A program made the translations under genes and the position numbers. A stretch of 51,779 nucleotides of DNA from Candidatus Rifleibacteriota bacterium (GTDB lineage Bacteria > Muiribacteriota > Ozemobacteria > Ozemobacterales > Ozemobacteraceae). A model generated the notes under the pieces. It was not told the origin of the DNA, ran no database searches, and was given only the letters and a program-made list of their open reading frames with translations. Numbering within the stretch: position 1 is the first letter of the stretch; the number at the start of each line of letters is the position of its first letter. Positions 42,531 through 50,223 of the stretch are shown one piece after another. Location: the NCBI GenBank assembly GCA_015232575.1, contig JADFZL010000029.1:1-51779 (forward strand). Direction: 5' to 3'.

Positions 42531-43511
42531 ATGATACCCAGCAGATTTGGCGTTGACAAAAAAAAGCCACAGAAAGTATTAGATTGCAAGAATTGTGCAA
42601 TGAGAGCGCAGTATCTCAGTTTGTTTCTCAATATATTTTTGGCATTTTTTAAAGTGGTTGCAGGTACAATCACCGGAAGTATCGGGCTTGTTGCAGATGC
42701 AATTCACAGCTGTGCAGATGTTCTTAATTCATTTGTAGTTATGATTGCAATGAATATAAGCAAAATTCCGCATGATGAAAAACATGCTTACGGTTATGGA
42801 AAAATTGAAAACTTCAGCGGTGTCTTTGTTGGTACACTTTTGTTCGTTGGTGCGACTGTAATTGTAGATGCCGCATTTGACCAGCTGATTACACCTGAAC
42901 CAGTTTTGCCGCCGCACCCCATTGGACTTATGGTTGCGCTTATTTCTGTAGTTACAAATGATTTCTGTTATCGCATTGAAATCTGTGGTGCAAAAAAAAC
43001 CAACAGTCCGGCTCTGGAAGCCGATGCGCTGGAAAACAGATCAGACTCTCTCATAACTATAGCTGTAATAATTGGAATGGCCGGCGCGCAATTAGGTTTC
43101 AAAAATGCTGACCCAATTGCAGCGCTTGTTGTTGCGTTTATAACAGTTCCGATGGCTTGGACGCTTCTTTCAAGAAATATCTGCGAATTATTAGACATCG
43201 GACAGGATTACGAGCAGATTGCATTGATCAACAGCATTATCAGAACCAATTCAGAAGTAATGGGAATCAGCTATACAAGAACCCGCTACGTCGGAAGTTC
43301 TCTTCTGATTGATATTGAGATACTCGTCGGAAAAGATGTTTCTATCGGCAAAACTGAAGAAATTTCCCGTTCGATAAAAGAATCACTGATTGCTCAGATT
43401 TCACACATTGGTGATGTAACTATAGTGTGCAGGTCTGAAGAAACCGAAGACCCCAAGCTTATTCAGGCACTAAATAAAATGGTCGAAGACAGAAAGAGCT
43501 TTCAAAGTTAA
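42531..43511 (+). CDS. mamB: MamB/MamM-type cation diffusion facilitator 2
   Basis: A protein of 326 residues, same architecture as the copy at 23402: N-terminal CKNC, six helices with LVADAIHSCADVL (TM2) and EADALENRSDS (TM5, Glu in place of the usual His), then a cytoplasmic domain (MGISYTRTRYVGSSLLIDIE). It has an extra 20-residue tail. No clear Shine-Dalgarno. MamB and MamM form a heterodimer in magnetospirilla; the two CDFs here could do the same, but neither is clearly MamM. Confidence 0.9.
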   Translation: MIPSRFGVDKKKPQKVLDCKNCAMRAQYLSLFLNIFLAFFKVVAGTITGSIGLVADAIHSCADVLNSFVVMIAMNISKIPHDEKHAYGYGKIENFSGVFVGTLLFVGATVIVDAAFDQLITPEPVLPPHPIGLMVALISVVTNDFCYRIEICGAKKTNSPALEADALENRSDSLITIAVIIGMAGAQLGFKNADPIAALVVAFITVPMAWTLLSRNICELLDIGQDYEQIALINSIIRTNSEVMGISYTRTRYVGSSLLIDIEILVGKDVSIGKTEEISRSIKESLIAQISHIGDVTIVCRSEETEDPKLIQALNKMVEDRKSFQS

Positions 43512-43651
43512 GCAGCGGGAAAAGGGTGAATTCTAATATTTTTTGTGTTATACTCATAAACTTGAAAATCGGTTCATTTGCATAAAGCGTTGTATTAATT
43601 GAATTCGTTGAAGGTGGCCGAAATGCTTACAACTGGCAGGAGGTTTGTATA

Positions 43652-44233
43652 ATGTTAGGGCTTTATCTTGGGAAGTTTTTTGATAAAATTGAGGACTTTT
43701 TCAGCCTTACTTCTGAAGACTTGTTTAAAGTTTATTACAATGAAGGACTTGACTCAATTGCGTGCGGCAAGTATAACAGCGCTATTGTTGCACTGAAAAA
43801 AGCAAATGGTCTGAAGCCTAAAAAGGGTAAAGTGCTGTACCAGCTGGGCGTTGCCTATTTTCATAATTCAATGTATGAAGAAGCTTTCAGAACCTTTAAC
43901 AAGACTTTGAGTGTAGATCCTAATAATGCGGCTGCTCATCACTATCTTGGAAGAGTCTATGAAAAAGAAGAAGCTTTGGATAAAGCAATGGAATCTTACA
44001 CAGCAGCCATAAAAATACAACCTGACGCAGAAATGTACTACAGAATGAGTCTTATTCAGGACAAAAAAGGCATGCATGAAGCAGCCATAGAGTCACTTTG
44101 CGAAGCTATTAAACTTGATCCGCAGGTGTCAAAATATTATTACAGACTCGGATTAGTATACGACAGTTCAAATCAGCATGATAAAGCAGTAGAAGTATTC
44201 AAAAAGGCTGTTGAGTACGAGGAAGCTGAATAG
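43652..44233 (+). CDS. mamA: MamA TPR protein 2
   Basis: A protein of 193 residues with the same N-terminus (MLGLYLGKFFDKIEDFFSL) and TPR layout as the copy at 33725. AGGAGG is eight bases upstream. It opens module copy 2. A TATACT box is visible at 43549-43554 but without a convincing -35. Binding partners could differ between the two MamA proteins. Confidence 0.9.
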   Translation: MLGLYLGKFFDKIEDFFSLTSEDLFKVYYNEGLDSIACGKYNSAIVALKKANGLKPKKGKVLYQLGVAYFHNSMYEEAFRTFNKTLSVDPNNAAAHHYLGRVYEKEEALDKAMESYTAAIKIQPDAEMYYRMSLIQDKKGMHEAAIESLCEAIKLDPQVSKYYYRLGLVYDSSNQHDKAVEVFKKAVEYEEAE

Positions 44234-44238
44234 CTGTT

Positions 44239-44928
44239 ATGCCTCTTCGAATAAGCGCCATCATAAAGAAAGTCTATGCTGATGAACTGGCGCCTGTTTT
44301 AGAAGGCACGTTTGGTTCAAGGGAACAGCTTGAAACTAAGAATAGCGAATCAGGGCGCATAATCGGACTTGGCGTTATTGTGTTATATGTTTTGGGAGCA
44401 ATATTAAGCTGGCTTGTTATACATGAGTTGTTATATTCCTATAATGTTTTTAACCGATATTCGGTTATGATTGCCTCTCGCAGGGCTGATCTTGAAAAGG
44501 AATACAGGCGAAGATCCAATTTGTCCTCAAATTTGAATCGCCTCGCTGAAAAATATGCAACACATGAAAAGAATATGTTTGAATACATGCTCACTTCGCG
44601 TGGTTTATTGGGGAAAGCAAGTATTGATGCAAAAAAAGAGTTAAAGGCGGGCTTGGCTGGAAAGTCGTTTACCGAAGTAGTTGGACTTGGTGAACAGTAT
44701 CCCAGTCTTTTGTCAGTGCAGACCTCACGAGGGCTGATAAAGGGTTTGATTGCGGCAGAAGATTCAATAGCTGAAGCAAAAGAAGCTTTTAACAGTGTGG
44801 TAGAGTTATTTAATCAGGCCAGGGCTACGTTTCCTGATAATATTTTTGGAAATATCTATGGTTTTTCCCTTGTTCCATTTGTTGGTTTAGACAATCAAAT
44901 GGACTTGTCGGGGAATGAAATTAATTGA
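44239..44928 (+). CDS. mamQ: MamQ/LemA protein 3, longer N-terminus
   Basis: A protein of 229 residues. A cytoplasmic N-terminus of about 45 residues precedes the helix (GLGVIVLYVLGAILSWLVIH), then the LemA hallmark DLEKEYRRRSNLSSNLN and the C-terminal FPDNIFGNIYGFS. It starts five bases after mamA 2. It corresponds in position and in the ADL(E/D)KE(Y/F)RRR segment to the startless copy at 34362, so these two are module equivalents. Confidence 0.86.
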   Translation: MPLRISAIIKKVYADELAPVLEGTFGSREQLETKNSESGRIIGLGVIVLYVLGAILSWLVIHELLYSYNVFNRYSVMIASRRADLEKEYRRRSNLSSNLNRLAEKYATHEKNMFEYMLTSRGLLGKASIDAKKELKAGLAGKSFTEVVGLGEQYPSLLSVQTSRGLIKGLIAAEDSIAEAKEAFNSVVELFNQARATFPDNIFGNIYGFSLVPFVGLDNQMDLSGNEIN

Positions 44929-44994
44929 GCACTGTCGAACTTTTGAAAAAAATTATGGAATAATGGCTGTAATACAACCAGCAGGAGGAAACTA

Positions 44995-45189
44995 ATGGTA
45001 TTTATTCTAGTAGGGCTTATTTTTCTTGCACTAGGCGTGGCAGGTATGTATACATGGTGGTGGTTTCTGGTCGAAATTTTGAAGGGCCTTGTTTCCCTTT
45101 CTTTTACAACTCTTGGCGTGCTTTTCATTATTACCGGCGGAAGAATATTGTTGAGAGGGCCGAAAGCTGCAGAGGAATCTGAAGATTAG
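44995..45189 (+). CDS. mamI: MamI-like two-helix membrane protein 2
   Basis: A protein of 64 residues, nearly the same as the copy at 35023 (WWWFLVEILKGLVSLSFTT, tail RGPKAAEESED). AGGAGG is present upstream. Second module copy of the MamI vesicle-formation protein. Confidence 0.87.
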   Translation: MVFILVGLIFLALGVAGMYTWWWFLVEILKGLVSLSFTTLGVLFIITGGRILLRGPKAAEESED

Positions 45190-45250
45190 CGGTCGCTGTT
45201 GATAGATTTTACAATGCCTTATCAGATATATGTTTCAGGAGGAAATAGTT

Positions 45251-47281
45251 TTGGCTACTGAACAAAACGAAACGAATGGAAATTTAATAGTCGCTCTGGT
45301 TGCAGTGCTTGTTTTTATTATAATCGGATTGGTTTTCTGGTACAGACAAAACCAGAGAGATCTTGTTATGAACAACTTTGCAGGTAACCCAGGGCAATCT
45401 CGTGCGACTTTTGTGGATGACAGAATGAACCCACCAAATTCCGTTCCTAACATGAATGTCTTTATTCCGAAAGTCAATCCTCCTTCTGGAATTAAAACAT
45501 ATAAGCAAATTTTGGAAGCAATATCTCCTTCTATTGTTAGTATTTCTGCCACTCCCGAAATTGAGGAGGAAGTTCCTGTAAATAATCCTCAGGCTCAGCT
45601 TAATAGAGCTAACCAGACTGCTAATAAGTCTTTTCTGGTTTGTCCGAATGATGGTACAAGAATACCCAATCCCAATGGCGTTGCGTCGAATATTTATCCA
45701 TGCCCGATCTGCAGTACAAAAATGCTGAGAGATGATCCTGCTAATCAGCAGGCAAACCAGCAGGCTATGGTTGGTTCTGGTGTGATCGTGCATTCAAGAG
45801 GATATATTCTCACAAACCTTCACATAGTCAAAGGCGCTGCGAATATCAATGTTACAATTTCTTATGGTTCCGTGAATCAGAATTTCACAGCCGAGTTGAC
45901 CGATGAAGCTCCCGAAATGGACCTTGCGATTCTGAAAATTATTAATAACCGCGGAGATGTCTTCCAACCAGCTCCAATTGCTGATTCCAGCTTGATAATG
46001 CAGGGGGATAAAGTCATGGCTCTGGGCGGGCTTTTTGGGTTTCAACAGAGCGTAAACTCCGGAGTGATAGCCAACACTAATAGAACACTCACTCTGGGGA
46101 CATTTGTACTAAGCGATCTTATTCAAGTAGATGCTACTTTAAGCCCTGAATCGACCGGTGGCCCTCTTTTAAATGCAAATGGTGAAGTCATTGGAATCAA
46201 TACAGCTATTTACTTTCCTAATACTGACTTTTCAGGCAAAACATTCGCTATTCCTATAAATTATGCTGTTACAATTTTCCCGGATTTCATAGAAATGGCT
46301 GTTATGAACAATAGGTTCCAGAATGCTGCTGTACCAGCCGGCGTACAGGCTAACATGCAACCAGCCGTGAATCCTGTTGGAGTTGCACTGCCTAACCCTC
46401 AGCCTGCCGTGAATGCTGTTGGTGTTGCATTGCCTAATGCTCAGCCTGTTGCAAATGCTGTTCCCGTAGCATTTCCGAATGTTCAGACTGTTGCCGCAGC
46501 TCCCCGTGGATCAGGTGCGAATCCGTGGTGTCCACCAAATGTTCAGCCGATAGCTGCGCCGCGTGGCTCTGGTGCGAATCCCTGGTGTCCGCCAGCTGCT
46601 CAGCCCGTTGCAGTTCCTGCATGCCCGCCAGGAAATCAGTTCTCAATGGCTCCGAGAGGTCAGGGGTTGAATGCATGGTGCCCGGCAAACGCCCAGCCCG
46701 TAGCATTACCTGTTAATGTCGCTCAGCCTTTACCAACTCAGGGACAAACTGTTTCTCCTTCACAGTTTAATGCAGTTAACGCCGGTGCACTTTCACAATT
46801 TCCTGTAAATACAAATACTCAATTTCCAACCGCAAATGCAAATGTACCAGCTGCAGCAGATGCAGCAGGTGCAGCTGCTGCAAACGCAGCAGAGCCACCT
46901 GAACCACCCGAACCACCTGAAGCTCCTGCTGCGGGAGGTATTGATCCGGCAACCATTCCCTTAACCGGAATGATGGTTGGCGGTGAAGTGGAAGCAGGTT
47001 CTGTTGGCGTTCTGGATATGGTTATTGAGGAAATTACTCCTGACATAGCCGCGACTTATGGTCTTCCGGCGAGCCAGCAGGGATTGGTTGTCGCTGAAGT
47101 TGAAGGTATAGCGCAGACTGCCGGATTAACAGCTGGTGATGTGTTAATTGGAATTAACAATCAGCCGGTCAAAAATGCCGTGGATTTTATAAACATAATG
47201 AATATGGCAAATCCGCAAGTTGGAGTTGACCTGGATATATCAAGAAGTGGGCAGCTGATCTCCATTCGCATTAAGGGTTAG
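45251..47281 (+). CDS. mamE: MamE-like protein 3, Ser-to-Thr pseudoprotease
   Basis: About 676 residues from a TTG at 45251, seven bases after AGGAGG; an ATG at 45230 lies upstream of that ribosome site. The N-terminus then matches MamE 1. Membrane helix near 10-32. Trypsin-like domain with His191 and Asp224 intact, but Thr302 replaces the nucleophile Ser (ESTGGPL). The zinc-ribbon insertion is half eroded (CPNDG, later CPICS). Linker with three RGSG/RGQG...WCP motifs (near 417, 436, 467), two of them nearly identical. One C-terminal PDZ (about 575-676); the first PDZ of the other copies is missing. No CXXCH. Probably a non-catalytic scaffold. Confidence 0.87.
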   Translation: MATEQNETNGNLIVALVAVLVFIIIGLVFWYRQNQRDLVMNNFAGNPGQSRATFVDDRMNPPNSVPNMNVFIPKVNPPSGIKTYKQILEAISPSIVSISATPEIEEEVPVNNPQAQLNRANQTANKSFLVCPNDGTRIPNPNGVASNIYPCPICSTKMLRDDPANQQANQQAMVGSGVIVHSRGYILTNLHIVKGAANINVTISYGSVNQNFTAELTDEAPEMDLAILKIINNRGDVFQPAPIADSSLIMQGDKVMALGGLFGFQQSVNSGVIANTNRTLTLGTFVLSDLIQVDATLSPESTGGPLLNANGEVIGINTAIYFPNTDFSGKTFAIPINYAVTIFPDFIEMAVMNNRFQNAAVPAGVQANMQPAVNPVGVALPNPQPAVNAVGVALPNAQPVANAVPVAFPNVQTVAAAPRGSGANPWCPPNVQPIAAPRGSGANPWCPPAAQPVAVPACPPGNQFSMAPRGQGLNAWCPANAQPVALPVNVAQPLPTQGQTVSPSQFNAVNAGALSQFPVNTNTQFPTANANVPAAADAAGAAAANAAEPPEPPEPPEAPAAGGIDPATIPLTGMMVGGEVEAGSVGVLDMVIEEITPDIAATYGLPASQQGLVVAEVEGIAQTAGLTAGDVLIGINNQPVKNAVDFINIMNMANPQVGVDLDISRSGQLISIRIKG

Positions 47282-47284
47282 AAA

Positions 47285-48574
47285 ATGAGTGAAATTGAAG
47301 ACGTAGAAGTCAAAACAGGGCTCTGGTATTGGATAGTCGCCGACATCGTTTTAATTTGTGGTGTGGTTATCTGGTTGCTAGTTAATGAACCTAGCAGCAA
47401 GGTATTTCAAAACACGTATGGTGCGCCTCCCGGAAATTCTAATAATGCCGGTGCTCCTCTTCAGGGGCTCCAGGTTGCCTTACCGGTAAATATGCCGCCT
47501 ACACCAGCTGCGAGGCCGGTCGATGGCGTGACCAGACCGACTCCAAGAGTTGTCTCTTTCAATAAGACACTTTTAGCAATTGCTCCATCAATAGTTACGA
47601 TTGTTACAGAGGGTGTTCAGGCTCAGGGCGGTTCTGGTGTAATTGTGAGCAGTCAGGGTTATATCGTTACCAACCGCCATGTAATTGATGGTGCAAGGAC
47701 TATTAAAGTAATACTTCCGCCTGCGCAGGGAAGCAGGGAATTTCCGGCAGCTCTGATTGATTTCAACGAGGAATTTGATCTTGCTCTGGTAAAAATCACT
47801 CCCGATTTAATACTTGTTCCAGCGCCACTTGGTAATTCAGATAAAGCCCTTGTCGGAGACAACATTCTTGTGATGGGAAGTCCTTTTGGCTTGAGTCAAA
47901 GTGCATCTTCCGGAATCATAAGTTACATTAACAGAACCCTCTCCACAAGAAATCGAATCTTTCATGGCCTGATTCAGACCGATGCTCCGCTTAACCTTGG
48001 ATCCAGCGGTGGAGCTCTTGTCAATACTAATGCCGAAGTCATAGGAATCAATGTTGCAATTCTTTCCATGACACAGTCTTACAGCGGAATAGGATTTGCC
48101 ATTCCCGTCAATAAAGTAAAAGAACTTTTCGGATCGTACATTGATTCTACACCCAGACAGAAAAAACCTGATCTCGCCCCCAACTGGATCGGAGTCGCCA
48201 TTCCCGGAGCAAAAAATAAAGGACAAGTCTGGCTTGGAATAGAGGTTTCGAATATTGATGAAAACATTACACAGCAAATGAGACTTCCTTTTGATCAGGG
48301 TGTCTTGATCGACAGTGTTCTTGATAAATCAATAGCTGAAAAAGCCGGGTTGATGAGTGGCGACGTTATCTATCGCGTAAACGATCGCCTGATAAAAGAT
48401 GATGTCATGTTGTGGGAATACCTTATTGAGCTTGGGGTTGACACTAATCCAAAACAGGATGTCAAATTCACTATTTTCAGGCAGGGCGTAAAAACTGATT
48501 TGTTGCTTGAAATGGAACCCCTGAAGGGATTTGTACGACCAAACCCGACTGTTGGTGGATTTGCAGGTTTCTAA
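47285..48574 (+). CDS. HtrA-type serine protease with PDZ 3, intact triad
   Basis: A protein of 429 residues: helix at about 14-35, protease domain 85-285 with His132 (TNRHVIDG), Asp165 (FDLALVK) and Ser241 (GSSGGAL), PDZ domain 315-415. It starts three bases after MamE 3 and could supply the activity MamE 3 lacks. Closest to the copy at 37871 through the shared AARPVDGVTRPTPRVVSFN segment. Confidence 0.87.
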   Translation: MSEIEDVEVKTGLWYWIVADIVLICGVVIWLLVNEPSSKVFQNTYGAPPGNSNNAGAPLQGLQVALPVNMPPTPAARPVDGVTRPTPRVVSFNKTLLAIAPSIVTIVTEGVQAQGGSGVIVSSQGYIVTNRHVIDGARTIKVILPPAQGSREFPAALIDFNEEFDLALVKITPDLILVPAPLGNSDKALVGDNILVMGSPFGLSQSASSGIISYINRTLSTRNRIFHGLIQTDAPLNLGSSGGALVNTNAEVIGINVAILSMTQSYSGIGFAIPVNKVKELFGSYIDSTPRQKKPDLAPNWIGVAIPGAKNKGQVWLGIEVSNIDENITQQMRLPFDQGVLIDSVLDKSIAEKAGLMSGDVIYRVNDRLIKDDVMLWEYLIELGVDTNPKQDVKFTIFRQGVKTDLLLEMEPLKGFVRPNPTVGGFAGF

Positions 48575-48614
48575 GCCTGAAACAGTTTTTAATCCAAATC
48601 AGCAGAATTCATTG

Positions 48615-48643
48615 TTTGCAGCTAAATATTGAGATCATATAAT
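48615..48643 (+). promoter_or_regulatory. Possible promoter for the mamL 2 operon
   Basis: Consensus TATAAT (48638-48643) with TTTGCA (48615-48620) at 17 bases. Placed in the 134-base gap before the gene at 48709. Confidence 0.45.
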
Positions 48644-48708
48644 TCATGGTAGCGTCCCGGGCCCGCCCAATTCTTTGATCGGCGTTGTTGTTAATCGGAG
48701 AGCAATAG

Positions 48709-49005
48709 ATGTATCTCAAACTTGTTGTTGTTTTGCTGATGGCTCTTCTGTTGATTGTTCTGGCAGTTCAGAACCCTAACAGCGCTCAGTTGTATTTCCT
48801 TAAATGGGAATCAGAGCCAGTTCCCATGATAGTTATTATAATTGTCTCTTTCCTGGCCGGCGTCATACTTATGGTAATTTTCAATTTGATTCGTTATGCT
48901 CGGTTCTGGCGCAGTATCCGGGATCTGGACAACAAAATACATGAGTTGAAAAAAAGCGACGACTCTGATAAAATATTGATGTTGCCTCATGACGACGATT
49001 TCTGA
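48709..49005 (+). CDS. mamL: MamL-like LapA/DUF1049 protein 2
   Basis: A protein of 98 residues, two membrane helices around LAVQNPNSAQLYFLKWESEP and a charged tail (RDLDNKIHELKKSDDSD). Same length and motif as the copy at 41526, and again directly before a mamQ gene. CGGAGAG precedes the ATG. Confidence 0.75.
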   Translation: MYLKLVVVLLMALLLIVLAVQNPNSAQLYFLKWESEPVPMIVIIIVSFLAGVILMVIFNLIRYARFWRSIRDLDNKIHELKKSDDSDKILMLPHDDDF

Positions 49006-49025
49006 AGTATGAAATATTTAAATAG

Positions 49026-49613
49026 ATGAAAATTGAGAAGCTTAAAAACTTTTACAGAAATCACCGAAGCAATATACAATTTGTGTGCGGTTGTATTATC
49101 GGATTGCTTCTTTTTCTGGAAATAGTTTACCATTATAATCACTTCGATTCCCTGATGGTTACGAATGATCTTAATATGGCGGTAGTCGAAGCAGAGTTTC
49201 AGCGCCGAAACAACATAATACGGCATTTATCTGGTCTGGTAAATAAATACATAGCATTTGAAGAAAAGATGTTTAAATCCACTTCAGAAGCCAGGGCGTT
49301 GATTAAAAAGACGCGGCTTTCCGGAAAAGTGCCTGAAGGAGATTTATTAAAGGCATTACCGGGAATGGTTGCGCTTGCTGAGCAGTATCCAGAGCTGAAA
49401 GGATCGCAAGTGGTAGAGAGTTTAATGACTGAACTTGTAGAATCTGAAAAACGTATTGCTGCGGCAAAAGAAACTTTTAATACAATTGTTGAGCATTATA
49501 ATATTCATAGAAAAACATTTCCAGGGAAATTATTTGGTGCAGCCATGGGCTTTCCCTGTCTTTATTACCTTGGCGGTCAGCAGGAAACTCTAAAAGTTGC
49601 TCAAATAAATTAA
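49026..49613 (+). CDS. mamQ: MamQ/LemA protein 4
   Basis: A protein of 195 residues: helix (FVCGCIIGLLLFLEIVYHY), LemA hallmark VEAEFQRRNNIIRHLSGLV and C-terminal FPGKLFGAAMGFP. Closest in plan to the copy at 41828, which also follows a mamL gene. The gap to mamL is 20 bases. Confidence 0.85.
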   Translation: MKIEKLKNFYRNHRSNIQFVCGCIIGLLLFLEIVYHYNHFDSLMVTNDLNMAVVEAEFQRRNNIIRHLSGLVNKYIAFEEKMFKSTSEARALIKKTRLSGKVPEGDLLKALPGMVALAEQYPELKGSQVVESLMTELVESEKRIAAAKETFNTIVEHYNIHRKTFPGKLFGAAMGFPCLYYLGGQQETLKVAQIN

Positions 49614-49628
49614 TGAGGAATAATTAAT

Positions 49629-50177
49629 ATGGCCACTCATCAACGCGGTAATGATATCAGCCCTGCATTGCTGTTAGGGTTGGTTGTCTTTGTAATCTGT
49701 TTCATAGTGGGGTTAATCTTCTGGGATTGGCACCATGAAAAAGAGGTTATGAGAAATAATGAACATCATCGCGCAATAGTAAGGCTTTCGCGTGGTCAGG
49801 GAGCTGGCGGCGGTTCTTTTTTGTTCGGAACCGGGAAAAATGCTAATCCGGTTGCTCAGATGCCTCCGTATCAACAATATGCACCTTATCAGCCTTCGAC
49901 AACTCCGTATTGGGGAATTGAAGGAATGACAGTTACCTCGCAAAACCAATTTCAAGTGAATTCGCCAATTCCGTTTGGAATGGTCGTTACTCAGATTTTT
50001 AGAAATTCAGTTCTTGATGGGCTTCAACCAGGCGATATCATTGCCCGCGTAGACGGTTTCCTTCTCAAAGATGAAACCATGTTCTGGGCTCTGGTAAAGA
50101 ATAAAGTGAGGGGAAGTCAACTTAACGTAAGTATTTTTCGTAATGGACAACAATATAATCTCCACTTTGACCCTTGA
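49629..50177 (+). CDS. TM-PDZ protein 2, MamE-derived
   Basis: A protein of 182 residues, the counterpart of the copy at 22777: helix (LLLGLVVFVICFIVGLIFWD), WHHEKE just after it, short Gly/Pro linker, PDZ domain (PYWGIEGMTVTSQNQ, then PFGMVVTQIF, LLKDETMFWALVKNK). Both end in HFDP. TGAGGA precedes the ATG. It closes module copy 2. Confidence 0.82.
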   Translation: MATHQRGNDISPALLLGLVVFVICFIVGLIFWDWHHEKEVMRNNEHHRAIVRLSRGQGAGGGSFLFGTGKNANPVAQMPPYQQYAPYQPSTTPYWGIEGMTVTSQNQFQVNSPIPFGMVVTQIFRNSVLDGLQPGDIIARVDGFLLKDETMFWALVKNKVRGSQLNVSIFRNGQQYNLHFDP

Positions 50178-50223
50178 TGTATTGTCTAATACTACAACTG
50201 CATGAGATGCCTGAATAGTTTTT

